A stretch of 64,000 bases of DNA. It comes from an uncultured Oscillospiraceae bacterium. Lineage in GTDB: Bacteria > Bacillota > Clostridia > Oscillospirales > Oscillospiraceae. The position numbers were made by a program, and so were the translations under genes. The notes beneath the pieces are model-generated. The model did not search any database. It was not told the DNA's origin and was given only the letters and a program-made list of their open reading frames with translations. Of this stretch, positions 16,181 through 24,262 are shown piece by piece (within the stretch, counting starts at the first letter, position 1; each line of letters begins with the position of its first letter). The stretch is taken from assembly GCA_947626495.1 (NCBI GenBank), contig CANQSJ010000001.1, positions 1-64,000 on the forward strand, in the 5' to 3' direction.

Positions 16181-18733
16181 ATGAATCAAAACCTCACCAT
16201 CGGCATCCTGGCCCACGTGGACGCGGGCAAGACCACCCTGTCCGAGGCCATGCTGTATCTGACGGGAAAGATCAAAAAGCTGGGGCGGGTGGACCACCGG
16301 GACACCTTCCTGGACACCCACGATCTGGAGCGGGCCCGGGGCATCACCATCTTCTCCAAGCAGGCCATCCTGCCCCTGGGGGACAGGACCGTGACGCTGC
16401 TGGACACGCCGGGCCACGTGGACTTTTCCCCCGAGGCGGAGCGGGTGCTGCGGGTGCTGGATTACGCCATTCTGGTCATCAGCGGCACGGACGGCGTCCA
16501 GGCCCACACGGAGACCCTCTGGGCGCTCCTGGAGCGGTATCAGGTGCCCACGTTCCTCTTTGTGACGAAAATGGACGTGACCGGCACGGACGCCGCCGTC
16601 CTCATGGCGGACATCCGGACCCGGCTGGGAGAGGGCTGCGTGGACTTTTCCCGCGGCGGCGACGCCCGGGACGAGGCGGTGGCTCTGCTGGACGAGACGG
16701 TGCTGGACCGCTACATGGACGCCGGCTCCCTGGACGATGGCGACGTAATCCGGCTCATCCGGGAGCGGAAGCTGTTTCCCTGCTTTTTCGGCTCGGGGCT
16801 GAAGCTGGACGGCGTGGAGGATTTTCTCGACGGGCTGGCCCGGTATTCCCTCCCCCCTGTCTGCCCCGCCCCCTTCGGCGCCCGGGTCTATAAGATCGGC
16901 CGGGACGGCCAGGGCAACCGCCTGACGTATATGAAGCTCACCGGCGGCAGTCTCTCCGTGCGGGAGCCGGTGCGCTATCTGCCCCTGGGCGGCGCCGCGC
17001 CGGTAGAGGAGAAGATCAGCCAGATCCGCCTGTATTCCGGCGTCCGGTTCGACGCCGTCCCCTCCCTGGAGGCCGGACGGGTCTGCGCCGTGACGGGCCT
17101 CTCCCAGACCTGGCCGGGCCAGGGTCTGGGGACGGAGCCGGACGCCGGCGCCCCCTTCCTCACCCCCGCCATGGGCTACCGGATCGCGCTGCCCAAAGGA
17201 TGCAATCCGCGCGTGATGCTGCCCAAGCTGAAGTCCCTGGAGGAGGAAGAGCCCCAGCTGCACATCCTGTGGCAGGAGCGTCTGGGGGAGATCCAAGTCC
17301 AGCTCATGGGCGCGGTGCAGACCGAGGTGCTCAAGAGCCTCATCAAGGAGCGGTTCGACGTGGACGTGGACATCGCCGACCGGCGGGTGCTGTACCGGGA
17401 GACCATCGCCGACACGGTGGAGGGCGTGGGCCACTTTGAGCCGCTGCGCCACTATGCGGAGGTGCATCTGCTGCTGGAGCCCGGTGCGCCCGGCAGCGGC
17501 ATCGAGCTGGCCACCGCCTGTCCGGAGGACGTGCTGGACCGGAACTGGCAGCGGCTCATCCTCACCCATCTGGAGGAGAAGCAGCATCTGGGCGTGCTCA
17601 CCGGCTCGCCCCTGACGGATGTGAAGATCACCCTCCTCACCGGACGAGCCCATCTGAAGCACACCGAGGGCGGGGACTTCCGCCAGGCCACCTACCGGGC
17701 GGTGCGCCAGGGGCTGATGCAGGCGAAGAGCGTGCTGCTGGAGCCCTGGTACGCCTTCCGGCTGGAGGTGCCCTCGCCGCTGATCGGCCGGGCCATCACC
17801 GACGTCCGGGCCATGGGCGGCGTCCACGACAGCCCCGTCCCCCTGGGGGACCGGACAGTCCTCACCGGCGCGGCGCCGGTGGCCGCCATGGCCGACTACG
17901 CCGCGGATCTGGCGGCCTATACCGGCGGCCGGGGGCGCTTTTCCTGCCACGTGGAGGGCTGCCGGCCCTGCCGCGACGCCGATGCGGTCATCGCCGCCAT
18001 CGGCTACGACCCGGAGGCGGATCTGGAGAACACCCCGGACAGCGTCTTCTGCGCCCACGGCGGCGGCTTCACGGTCAAATGGAACAAGGTGCCGGAGTAT
18101 ATGCACCTGGACAGCGCCCTTCGCTCCCCCGCGGAGCCGGAGCGGCCCGAGAGCCCGGTGCGGGAGCGGAACCTGGACATTGACGAAAAGGAATTGGAGG
18201 CCATCATGACCCGGGAGTTCGGCCCCATCCGCCGGCGGCAGTACTCCGCGCCCCAGGTGAACAGCGCCATCGGCATCGAGCTGGCCGCGAAAAAGCACCC
18301 GGAGCACATCATCGTGGACGGGTACAACGTGATCTTCGCCTGGGAGGAGCTGAAGGCCCTGGCCGCCCAGAGCCTGGATCTGGCCCGGAATCGGCTGCTG
18401 GACAAGCTGGCCAACTACCAGGGCTACACCAAGTGCGACCTGGTGGTGGTCTTCGACGCCTACAAGGTCCCCGGCGGCGCCGGCAGCCGGGAGACCCAGG
18501 GGAAGCTGCACGTGGCCTATACCAAAGAGGGCGAGACCGCCGACATGTACATCGAGCGGCTGGTGGGCGAGATCGGCAAAAACGAGACCGTCCGGGTGGT
18601 CACCTCCGACCGGCTGGTCCAGCTGGGGGCCTTCCGCTCCGGGGTGCTGCGCACCTCCTCGGGGGAGTTTCGCTCCGAGGTGGACTGGGTGCTGGAGCAG
18701 ATCGCCCAGGCGGTGAAACGGACGCAATACTGA
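16181..18733 (+). CDS. TetM-like translational GTPase fused to a YacP/Rae1-type NYN nuclease domain
   Basis: 850 residues. The first 625 or so form a ribosomal-protection/EF-G-like GTPase: G1 AHVDAGKTT, switch region ERARGITIF, G3 DTPGHVDF, G4 TKMD, and EF-G-like later domains ending in YAFRLEVPSPLIGRAI. After a Cys-containing stretch and linker, residues about 705-850 match the YacP NYN/PIN-like nuclease. Acidic residues are visible in IIVDGYNVIFAW (Asp about 713), VVVFDAYKV, ETADMYIE and VVTSDR. In Bacillus, YacP (Rae1) is a stand-alone nuclease that cleaves mRNA in the ribosomal A site; TetM-type GTPases also enter the A-site region. I infer a ribosome-rescue or drug-response role; tetracycline resistance is not shown. 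The start has GGGAG upstream. Confidence 0.9.
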   Translation: MNQNLTIGILAHVDAGKTTLSEAMLYLTGKIKKLGRVDHRDTFLDTHDLERARGITIFSKQAILPLGDRTVTLLDTPGHVDFSPEAERVLRVLDYAILVISGTDGVQAHTETLWALLERYQVPTFLFVTKMDVTGTDAAVLMADIRTRLGEGCVDFSRGGDARDEAVALLDETVLDRYMDAGSLDDGDVIRLIRERKLFPCFFGSGLKLDGVEDFLDGLARYSLPPVCPAPFGARVYKIGRDGQGNRLTYMKLTGGSLSVREPVRYLPLGGAAPVEEKISQIRLYSGVRFDAVPSLEAGRVCAVTGLSQTWPGQGLGTEPDAGAPFLTPAMGYRIALPKGCNPRVMLPKLKSLEEEEPQLHILWQERLGEIQVQLMGAVQTEVLKSLIKERFDVDVDIADRRVLYRETIADTVEGVGHFEPLRHYAEVHLLLEPGAPGSGIELATACPEDVLDRNWQRLILTHLEEKQHLGVLTGSPLTDVKITLLTGRAHLKHTEGGDFRQATYRAVRQGLMQAKSVLLEPWYAFRLEVPSPLIGRAITDVRAMGGVHDSPVPLGDRTVLTGAAPVAAMADYAADLAAYTGGRGRFSCHVEGCRPCRDADAVIAAIGYDPEADLENTPDSVFCAHGGGFTVKWNKVPEYMHLDSALRSPAEPERPESPVRERNLDIDEKELEAIMTREFGPIRRRQYSAPQVNSAIGIELAAKKHPEHIIVDGYNVIFAWEELKALAAQSLDLARNRLLDKLANYQGYTKCDLVVVFDAYKVPGGAGSRETQGKLHVAYTKEGETADMYIERLVGEIGKNETVRVVTSDRLVQLGAFRSGVLRTSSGEFRSEVDWVLEQIAQAVKRTQY

Positions 18734-18799
18734 GCCATCGGCAACGGGCCCGCACGCCGCTGTCCGGCGCGGGCGAGGCGACATTGGGAGGTAAGGATC

Positions 18800-19033
18800 A
18801 TGCTGAAAAAACTGAACCGGCTTCTGAATACAATCACGGGCGCATTCGTCGGTGTTTTCATCGGGCATGGGCTCTACGTGTTTTGGGATTTCAAGGCGCA
18901 CCCCGATCTGTACGCCATGCAATCCGCCCCGTGGTACACGAGCATTTTGCTTTACGGCGCCATGACGGCCGCCATTCTACTCGCGGCTCTCGTCATTAAG
19001 CTGATTATCCGCCAGAAAGCAAAGCGATCCTAA
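18800..19033 (+). CDS. Small two-helix membrane protein, unknown function
   Basis: 77 residues with two predicted membrane helices (TGAFVGVFIGHGLYVFWDF and SILLYGAMTAAILLAALVIKLII) and a basic C-terminal tail. A strong Shine-Dalgarno GGGAGGTAAGG precedes the ATG. It follows the GTPase-nuclease gene after 66 nt with no terminator, so it may be co-transcribed. I do not recognise a family. Confidence 0.75.
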   Translation: MLKKLNRLLNTITGAFVGVFIGHGLYVFWDFKAHPDLYAMQSAPWYTSILLYGAMTAAILLAALVIKLIIRQKAKRS

Positions 19034-19177
19034 CTCCGTTTACAGCGGGCCATGATGGAAGAGGGGCTGGCCTCCCGATGCGGGAAGCTGCGCCCGTCGC
19101 CGCCGGCTTTCTCGCCCCATCCATTGTCGTCGGTATCGGCGGCGAGCTTTCATAAGAGGATTTGTGGGGGTATTTCG

Positions 19178-19807
19178 ATGTTCGATTTTAAAAAAGAGTA
19201 CAAAGAGTTTTATATGCCCAAGAACAAGCCGGAGATCGTGAACGTTCCCAAGGCAAACTATATCGCGGTCCGGGGCGAGGGCGACCCCAACGATCCCGGC
19301 GGCGCGTATCAGCGGGCGATCGGCATTTTGTACGCGGTGGCGTATACCCTGAAGATGAGCTACAAGACGGATCACAAGATCGAGGGCTTTTATGAGTATG
19401 TGGTGCCGCCCCTGGAGGGCTTCTGGCGGCAGGAAGGCATCGAGGGCGTGGACTATTCCAACAAGGCCGCGTTTCATTGGATCTCCGTCATCCGGCTGCC
19501 GGAGTTCGTCACGAGAGAGGACTTCGACTGGGCCGTGGACACGGCCAGCAGGAAAAAGAAGATGGACTGCTCGTCCACGGAATTTTTGACCGTGGAGGAG
19601 GGCCTGTGCGTGCAGATCATGCACCTGGGCGCCTTTGACGACGAGCCCGCAACGGTGGCCGTCATGGACGCGTATCTTGCGCAAAACGGGTACGCGAATG
19701 ATTTTTCCGGGGACAGGCTCCACCATGAGATCTACATGTCCGACGCCCGCAAGGTCCCTCCGGAGAAGTGGAAAACGGTCATCCGCCACCCGATCAAAAA
19801 GGCGTGA
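19178..19807 (+). CDS. GyrI-like small-molecule-binding domain protein
   Basis: 209 residues resembling the GyrI-like family (SOUL/GyrI fold). Landmarks are the start MFDFKKEYKEFYMPKNKPEIV, the motif YIAVRGEGDPNDPGGAYQ, and IMHLGAFDDEPATVAVMDAY near the middle of the second repeat. Such stand-alone proteins bind or hydrolyse small cytotoxic compounds in some studied cases; the substrate here is unknown. The ATG at 19178 begins the conserved region; in-frame sequence upstream is not conserved-looking. The 144 nt before it hold no other recognisable feature. Confidence 0.82.
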   Translation: MFDFKKEYKEFYMPKNKPEIVNVPKANYIAVRGEGDPNDPGGAYQRAIGILYAVAYTLKMSYKTDHKIEGFYEYVVPPLEGFWRQEGIEGVDYSNKAAFHWISVIRLPEFVTREDFDWAVDTASRKKKMDCSSTEFLTVEEGLCVQIMHLGAFDDEPATVAVMDAYLAQNGYANDFSGDRLHHEIYMSDARKVPPEKWKTVIRHPIKKA

Positions 19808-19896
19808 CAGCTTCCCCTTCGCCGGGTAGAAACCGCGCCATTTATGGCTCCCTCACGCTAAGGGAGGCCCTCGGTCAGCAGGAGGAAAGCCAGCCT

Positions 19897-20754
19897 ATGC
19901 GCATCATCGACACATACCCGGACATCCCCGCCGCCTTTGAAAACGGCGCGTTCTCCCCTGCCCGCTGGCGGGACTATATTGACAGGACCCTTCCCGGCGT
20001 GCGGCCGCTACTGGAAGCGGACGCGAAGCAGACCCTGGCCGAGGGGCCGTTCACCTGGGAAAAGGACTATCTTCCCGTCCTGAACGCCGTCATCCGGGAC
20101 GGCCCCCTCCGGGAGCGGGCCCACCGCGCCTTCCGGCTGGTCACAGAAGGGCTTGAGCAATCCATTCCGGCCAAATTCGGAAAGACATTGGATGTGGACC
20201 TCATCTTCTATCTGGGCCTGTGCAGCGGCGCCGGCTGGGTCACCGCCGTCGGCGGCCGACGGACGGTCCTGCTGGGGCTGGAGAAGATCATGGAGCTGAA
20301 CTGGTGCTCCCAGGACGACATGCGCGGTCTCGTCTGGCATGAGCTGGGTCATGTGTATCAGGACCAGTACGGCGTGCTGGAGCGGCACTTTGACCGCGCC
20401 GCCGACCAGTTCCTCTGGCAGCTGTTCACCGAGGGCGTGGCCATGGTCTTTGAGCAGACCCTGGCGGACGACGCCGGATACTATCACCAGGACAGGGACG
20501 GCTGGAAGGCCTGGTGCGACGAGCATTTCGAGGATATAAAAGCGGACTTCCACCGCGACCTGGACTCGATAACGTCCGCCGATCAGCGCTGGTTCGGCGA
20601 CTGGGTCCGCTACCGGGGCCATGGCGACGTGGGCTATTACCTGGGCTGCCGGTTTGTGCGGTACATCCTCACCATGGTCCCCTTCGACGACATCCTCCGC
20701 TTCGATATCCCGGACGTGTCCCGGCTGTTCGAACAGTTTATGGAGCAGGCATGA
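19897..20754 (+). CDS. Predicted zinc-dependent protease-like protein (HExxH, DUF2268-like)
   Basis: 285 residues with an HExxH zinc motif in LVWHELGHVYQDQ (around residue 147) and a conserved downstream acidic motif (FTEGVAMVFEQ). This pattern is like DUF2268 predicted proteases. No signal peptide or membrane helix is seen, so it is probably cytosolic. The ATG at 19897 has a strong AGGAGGAAAG Shine-Dalgarno; it opens 89 nt after the GyrI-like stop. The next gene begins 1 nt after its stop. Substrate unknown. Confidence 0.78.
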   Translation: MRIIDTYPDIPAAFENGAFSPARWRDYIDRTLPGVRPLLEADAKQTLAEGPFTWEKDYLPVLNAVIRDGPLRERAHRAFRLVTEGLEQSIPAKFGKTLDVDLIFYLGLCSGAGWVTAVGGRRTVLLGLEKIMELNWCSQDDMRGLVWHELGHVYQDQYGVLERHFDRAADQFLWQLFTEGVAMVFEQTLADDAGYYHQDRDGWKAWCDEHFEDIKADFHRDLDSITSADQRWFGDWVRYRGHGDVGYYLGCRFVRYILTMVPFDDILRFDIPDVSRLFEQFMEQA

Positions 20755-20755
20755 G

Positions 20756-21502
20756 ATGGAAAAAGACCTGGAAAAGCGCATAGAGGAGCTGGCGGAGCGG
20801 TGCGAGCGCCAGAGCGCCGTCATATCCACCGGCTTTCTCACCATGGCCGAGCAGGCGGAGATCTCCGCCTGGGCCAGGCGCCGGGCGGACGTACGGCTGC
20901 ACCTGGACGGGGGCAACCCCGCCTGCGAGCGCAAGTGCGCCTTCTTCCTCCCCTTTTACCTGGAGGAGGCGGACTTCGACCCCGCCGAGTACATCCGCGC
21001 GGTGAAGGTCACCGCCTATTTCGGCGAGCCGGGTCACCGGGACTATATGGGCGCGGCCCTGGGTCTGGGGGTGCGCCGGGAGTGGATCGGCGATTTCTGG
21101 GTCCAGGGGGACGCGGCCACCGTCTTCTGTCTGCCCACGGTGGAGAAGCTGCTGCTGGACGAACTGACCCAGGTAGGGCGCGTCTCGGTGAAGACCGCCT
21201 CCATCCCCCTGGCCGACGTGGCCGCGCCGGAGCGGAAGGTGAAGAAGATGACCTTCACCGTGAAGAGCCTGCGGCTGGACGCGGTGGCGGGCAACCTTTT
21301 CGGCATCTCCCGCACCGCGGCGGCGGAGCTGATCCGCGCCGGGGCTGTTACCCTCAATTACGCCCAGTGCCTGCATGTGGACGCGCCCATATCGGAGGGG
21401 GACGTGATCTCCGTCCGGGGAAAGGGCAAGGGCGCGGTGACCGCTGTGGGCGGCCAGTCCCGCAAGGACAGGACGTTTTTGGAGGCTGAGCTATATCTTT
21501 GA
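20756..21502 (+). CDS. YlmH-like S4-domain RNA-binding protein
   Basis: 248 residues. The N-terminal two thirds match the YlmH family (FLTMAEQAEISAWARRRADV, then YFGEPGHRDYMGAALGLGVRREWIGDFWV), and a C-terminal S4 domain follows (LRLDAVAGNLFGISRTAAAELIRAGAVTLN). YlmH in Bacillus binds stalled or split 50S ribosomal subunits and helps ribosome-associated quality control. The start is the ATG at 20756, one base after the previous stop. It ends at a strong terminator. Together with the GTPase-nuclease at 16181, two ribosome-directed proteins flank this gene set. Confidence 0.9.
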   Translation: MEKDLEKRIEELAERCERQSAVISTGFLTMAEQAEISAWARRRADVRLHLDGGNPACERKCAFFLPFYLEEADFDPAEYIRAVKVTAYFGEPGHRDYMGAALGLGVRREWIGDFWVQGDAATVFCLPTVEKLLLDELTQVGRVSVKTASIPLADVAAPERKVKKMTFTVKSLRLDAVAGNLFGISRTAAAELIRAGAVTLNYAQCLHVDAPISEGDVISVRGKGKGAVTAVGGQSRKDRTFLEAELYL

Positions 21503-21524
21503 ATCAAGCCCGGACAGCATAAAA

Positions 21525-21563
21525 AGGCCTGCCGCAGGATCAAACCTGCAGCAGGCCTCTTTG
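21525..21563 (+). terminator. Rho-independent terminator after the YlmH-like gene
   Basis: AGGCCTGC / GCAGGCCT outer stem (21525-21532 and 21551-21558) with a further inner GCAGG/CCTGC pairing, followed by CTTTG. It lies 22 nt past the stop and closes the 18.8-21.5 kb gene run. Confidence 0.75.
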
Positions 21564-21605
21564 TCGATGCGGCGCATGCACTTCCGCCATAGTGCACAGA
21601 TGGTT

Positions 21606-21776
21606 TTACTTATCCTCTGAGCCGAACGAGCCCTCTCGTTCCGTTTTCTCCCGTTCTCCTCCCAATAGCCAGGAACCGTGTCTCATCGCATCGATGTGGT
21701 CCTTGAACATCTGGACCCCCTGCGACGGTGTATGTATCCGGTCCCCCTCCTGATGCGCGTCATGCTGCTTGTTCAT
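21606..21776 (-). CDS. Possible small protein of 56 residues
   Basis: A complete 57-codon frame runs from an ATG at 21776 to TAA at 21606. The product begins MNKQHDAHQEGDRIHTP and ends REGSFGSEDK; it is hydrophilic with several His, Glu and Lys, and has no membrane helix. A GAGGGAAGG stretch lies upstream, though about 10 nt away from the start. It sits in an otherwise gene-free gap of over 500 nt between the YlmH-like gene and spoVAD, read opposite to both. I do not recognise a family. Coding status is uncertain. Confidence 0.4.
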   Translation of the reverse strand: MNKQHDAHQEGDRIHTPSQGVQMFKDHIDAMRHGSWLLGGEREKTEREGSFGSEDK

Positions 21777-21961
21777 ACGATCATGCCTTCCCTCACAATG
21801 TCAAACACAGCACAAAGCGGACAGATTTGCGTCAGCGCCTATCGCACTTTTACTATATACCCAATGAAAGTAAAACGTACGTAGTATCACGGATTATTTT
21901 GTAAACTTTCTGTAAACAAGCCCCCATGGCAAGGCGTTATATGTCTGTATAGGCCCGGAGC
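21777..21961. other. Gene-free AT-rich stretch upstream of spoVAD
   Basis: About 185 nt of lower GC than its surroundings, with no frame of note, no clear sigma-A or sigma-G promoter that I can defend, and no riboswitch signature. It must contain the upstream control of spoVAD, and of the 56-residue frame if that is real. Confidence 0.5.
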
Positions 21962-21994
21962 CGCCGGAAAGCGCCGCTTCCGGCGTATTTTTTC
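21962..21994 (+). terminator. Terminator-like hairpin immediately before spoVAD
   Basis: CGCCGGAA / TTCCGGCG stem (21962-21969 and 21978-21985), 8-nt loop, then TATTTTTT. It ends only 25 nt before the spoVAD start, so a transcript from further upstream would have to pass it. No plus-strand gene lies in the preceding 450 nt. Confidence 0.65.
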
Positions 21995-22018
21995 CGCCAT
22001 CCCGCGCAAACTAGCGGC

Positions 22019-23038
22019 ATGGAAACGAAACGAATGGGAAAACAGACCGTCCGCCTCACCCTGCAGCCCGGCGTGGCCGCGGCGGCGTGCGTGGGCGGCA
22101 AAAAAGAGAGCGAGGGCCCGCTGCGCCGGTATTTCGACTATCTGAGCGAGGACTCCCGCTTCGGCGCCAAGAGCTGGGAGAAGGCGGAGAGCGCCATGCT
22201 GAAGATGTGCTGGTCCATCGCCTGCGACAAGGCCAAGGTTACCAGCGGCGACGTGGAGTACGTCTTTTCCGGCGACCTTCTCAATCAGTGCGCCGGCTCG
22301 GCCTACGCCATGCGGGCGTGCGGCGTGCCCTACTTCGGGCTGTACGGCGCCTGCTCCACCATGGCGGAGGGGCTGTCCCTCGCCGCCATGATGATCGACG
22401 GCGGCTTCTGCAACGTGGCCGCGGCGGCCACCAGCTCCCACTTCTGCTCGGCGGAGCGGCAGTACCGCTTCCCCCTGCAGTACGGCAACCAGCGGCCGCC
22501 CACCAGCCAGTGGACCGTCACCGGCGCGGGGGCCCTCATTCTCAAGGCCGACGGCCCCGCCCCTTACGTGACCCACATCACCACCGGCGTCATCACCGAC
22601 GCGGGGGTGACGGACATGAACAACATGGGCGCGGCTATGGCCCCGGCGGCTTATGAGACCCTGAAGACCCACTTTGAGGACACGGGCCGGGGCCCGGATT
22701 ACTACGACGCCATTGTCACCGGCGATCTGGGCATCGTGGGCTCCCACATCCTGGCGGATCTCTTCCTGCGGGACGGGGTGGATCTGGGGGTGCGGTATAT
22801 GGACTGCGGCCGGCTCATCTACGCCTCCAACGGCCAGGACGCCCACTCCGGCGGCTCCGGCTGCGGCTGCTCGGCGTCGGTGCTGTGCGGCCATCTGCTC
22901 CACGGCATGCTGGAGGGCAACTGGAACCGGCTGCTGTTCGCCGCCACCGGGGCCATGATGAGCCCCACCACCAACCAGCAGGGGGAGAGCATCCCCGCCA
23001 TCTGCCACGCGGTGGCGCTGGAAAACACGAGGGCATGA
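22019..23038 (+). CDS. spoVAD: Stage V sporulation protein AD
   Basis: 339-residue soluble protein with a thiolase-like fold that binds dipicolinic acid and is needed for its uptake into the forespore. Family landmarks: FDYLSEDSRFGAKSWEKAES, FSGDLLNQCAGSAYAMR, YGACSTMAEGLSLA, QYRFPLQYGNQRPPTSQWTVTGAGA and YYDAIVTGDLGIVGS. The ATG at 22019 has no visible Shine-Dalgarno, which is unusual here. spoVAE follows after 1 nt. No spoVAC precedes it, unlike the usual spoVAC-AD-AE order. Confidence 0.95.
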   Translation: METKRMGKQTVRLTLQPGVAAAACVGGKKESEGPLRRYFDYLSEDSRFGAKSWEKAESAMLKMCWSIACDKAKVTSGDVEYVFSGDLLNQCAGSAYAMRACGVPYFGLYGACSTMAEGLSLAAMMIDGGFCNVAAAATSSHFCSAERQYRFPLQYGNQRPPTSQWTVTGAGALILKADGPAPYVTHITTGVITDAGVTDMNNMGAAMAPAAYETLKTHFEDTGRGPDYYDAIVTGDLGIVGSHILADLFLRDGVDLGVRYMDCGRLIYASNGQDAHSGGSGCGCSASVLCGHLLHGMLEGNWNRLLFAATGAMMSPTTNQQGESIPAICHAVALENTRA

Positions 23039-23039
23039 T

Positions 23040-23411
23040 ATGAACGAGACTGTAATGGCATTTCTGAAAGCATTTCTGGTGGGCGGGGCGCTGTGCCTCA
23101 TCGGGCAGCTGCTCATTGATCTGACGAAGCTCACCCCCGCCCGGATCCTCACCGGTTACGTGGTGGCGGGGGTGATCCTGGGGGCGCTTGGCCTTTACCA
23201 GCCCCTGGCGGACTGGGCCGGGGCCGGGGCCACGGTGCCCCTGACCGGGTTTGGGAATCTGCTGGCCAAGGGTGTGAAGGAGGCGGTGGCCCAGCGGGGC
23301 GTCATCGGCGCCTTCACCGGGGGCTTCACCGCCGCCGCCGGCGGGATATGCGCCGCCATCTTCTTCGGCATTTTGGTGGCCTCCCTGTTCAAGAGCAAGG
23401 AGAAATACTAA
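23040..23411 (+). CDS. spoVAE: Stage V sporulation protein AE (AEb-type)
   Basis: 123-residue integral membrane protein with several hydrophobic helices (FLKAFLVGGALCLIGQLLID, ILTGYVVAGVILGALGLY, GGICAAIFFGILVASLF). It forms part of the SpoVA dipicolinic-acid channel in the forespore membrane. The start lies 1 nt after the spoVAD stop, and a strong terminator begins at its own stop codon. Confidence 0.93.
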   Translation: MNETVMAFLKAFLVGGALCLIGQLLIDLTKLTPARILTGYVVAGVILGALGLYQPLADWAGAGATVPLTGFGNLLAKGVKEAVAQRGVIGAFTGGFTAAAGGICAAIFFGILVASLFKSKEKY

Positions 23412-23446
23412 AGCAAAAGCACCCCCGGCGGGTGCTTTTGCTTTCC
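23411..23446 (+). terminator. Terminator after spoVAE
   Basis: Fourteen-bp perfect stem (23411-23424 with 23431-23444, flanked by further pairing) around a short CCGGC-type loop, with the T-rich 3' arm serving as tail. It overlaps the spoVAE stop codon by one base. Confidence 0.8.
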
Positions 23447-23534
23447 TTATTCCTCCGCCGGGGGCGGGAGCTCCAGACTCCAGTCCATCTCCGGTCCGGA
23501 CGCATATTAGACAATCCGGCGGAAAAAACGTTAC

Positions 23535-23570
23535 AAAAAATCCGCGCCGTCCTTCCTGGACAGCGCGGAT
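23535..23570 (-). terminator. Terminator of the pyrimidine salvage/ECF gene group
   Basis: Minus-strand stem ATCCGCGC / GCGCGGAT with extra inner pairing, then TTTTTTG. It lies 16 nt past the stop of the ECF S component. Confidence 0.8.
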
Positions 23571-23585
23571 GCGTATCGGGTCCTC

Positions 23586-24152
23586 TCAGGCCCCGGCCTT
23601 CTGTGCCTCCTCCCGGTGGAAGCGGACCACCCCCGCCTTGTCCAGCGCCACCATGACGGCGGGGATGAGGACAAGCTGGAGGATAATGCCCGGGATGGCG
23701 GTGGTGATCGCCCCGGACAGGAACATCTCCCAGGTGAACGCCGCGCCGGAGGCGCCGCTCATGATGGCCCGGGCCGCGGCCCACACCAGCCGGCCCGCCA
23801 CCATGGCGGCCACCAGCGCCTTATACAGCGCCAGCACGCACTGCCAGCGGGAGCGGCCGTAGAGCCACCCGGCCACCGCGCCGTAGGTGGCCAGCTCGAA
23901 GGCCATGGCGATGGCGGTGGGATACATGGGCGGCATGCCGAACACCAGCGACCGGGTCAGCGGCAGGATGAAGCCCACCGCCAGGCCGTACTGCCAGCCG
24001 CATATCAGCCCGCACAAAAACACCGGCAGGTGCATGGGCAGCAGCATATTGCCGATCTGGGGGATCTGCCCCGTCAAAAACGGCAGTACAAAGCCAATGG
24101 CCATGAACATCGCCGCCAGGACGAGGTTTTTCAGGGATTTGGATTCTCTCAT
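23586..24152 (-). CDS. ECF transporter S component, substrate not identified
   Basis: 188-residue membrane protein with about six hydrophobic helices. Phrases such as FVLPFLTGQIPQIGNMLLPMHLPVFLCGLICG and YGLAVGFILPLTRSLVFGMPPMYPTAIAMAFELATYG are typical of energy-coupling-factor substrate-binding subunits, which share a common ATPase module encoded elsewhere. The ATG at 24152 has an AGGAGGT Shine-Dalgarno. It lies 196 nt downstream of a uridine-kinase-like gene, so a pyrimidine-related substrate is a possible inference only. The 5' leader carries a strong hairpin. Confidence 0.85.
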   Translation of the reverse strand: MRESKSLKNLVLAAMFMAIGFVLPFLTGQIPQIGNMLLPMHLPVFLCGLICGWQYGLAVGFILPLTRSLVFGMPPMYPTAIAMAFELATYGAVAGWLYGRSRWQCVLALYKALVAAMVAGRLVWAAARAIMSGASGAAFTWEMFLSGAITTAIPGIILQLVLIPAVMVALDKAGVVRFHREEAQKAGA

Positions 24153-24230
24153 GCTTGGGGACCTCCTCAAAAGTCTTTGGTCGCCCTCCTTCTGGACGGG
24201 CATCGCCTTCCTGGCTTTTTTGGAGTGCTG

Positions 24231-24262
24231 GGTATAAGTAGCGCCGTCGGCGCTGTTATACC
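24231..24262 (-). promoter_or_regulatory. Strong hairpin in the leader of the ECF S component gene
   Basis: Arms GGTATAA/TTATACC and AGCGCC/GGCGCT with a GAC-type loop form a 13-bp stem broken by a small bulge. It lies about 80 nt before the start codon, with no T-tract on the minus strand, so it is not a plain terminator. I could not match the flanking sequence to a known riboswitch class. Confidence 0.45.

Noticed and set aside
16181-18733. Calling the gene a tetracycline-resistance determinant
   Set aside because: The GTPase part is TetM-like, but EF-G-like paralogues of unknown role are common, and the residues that decide drug protection cannot be judged without alignment.
16154-18922. 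A 922-codon minus-strand open frame opposite the GTPase-nuclease fusion
   Set aside because: Antisense shadow with biased composition and no domain. The plus-strand product has clear motifs throughout.
21570-22018. Remnant of a mobile element in the gap before spoVAD
   Set aside because: No transposase fragment, terminal inverted repeat or target duplication could be found; only a small frame and a hairpin are present.
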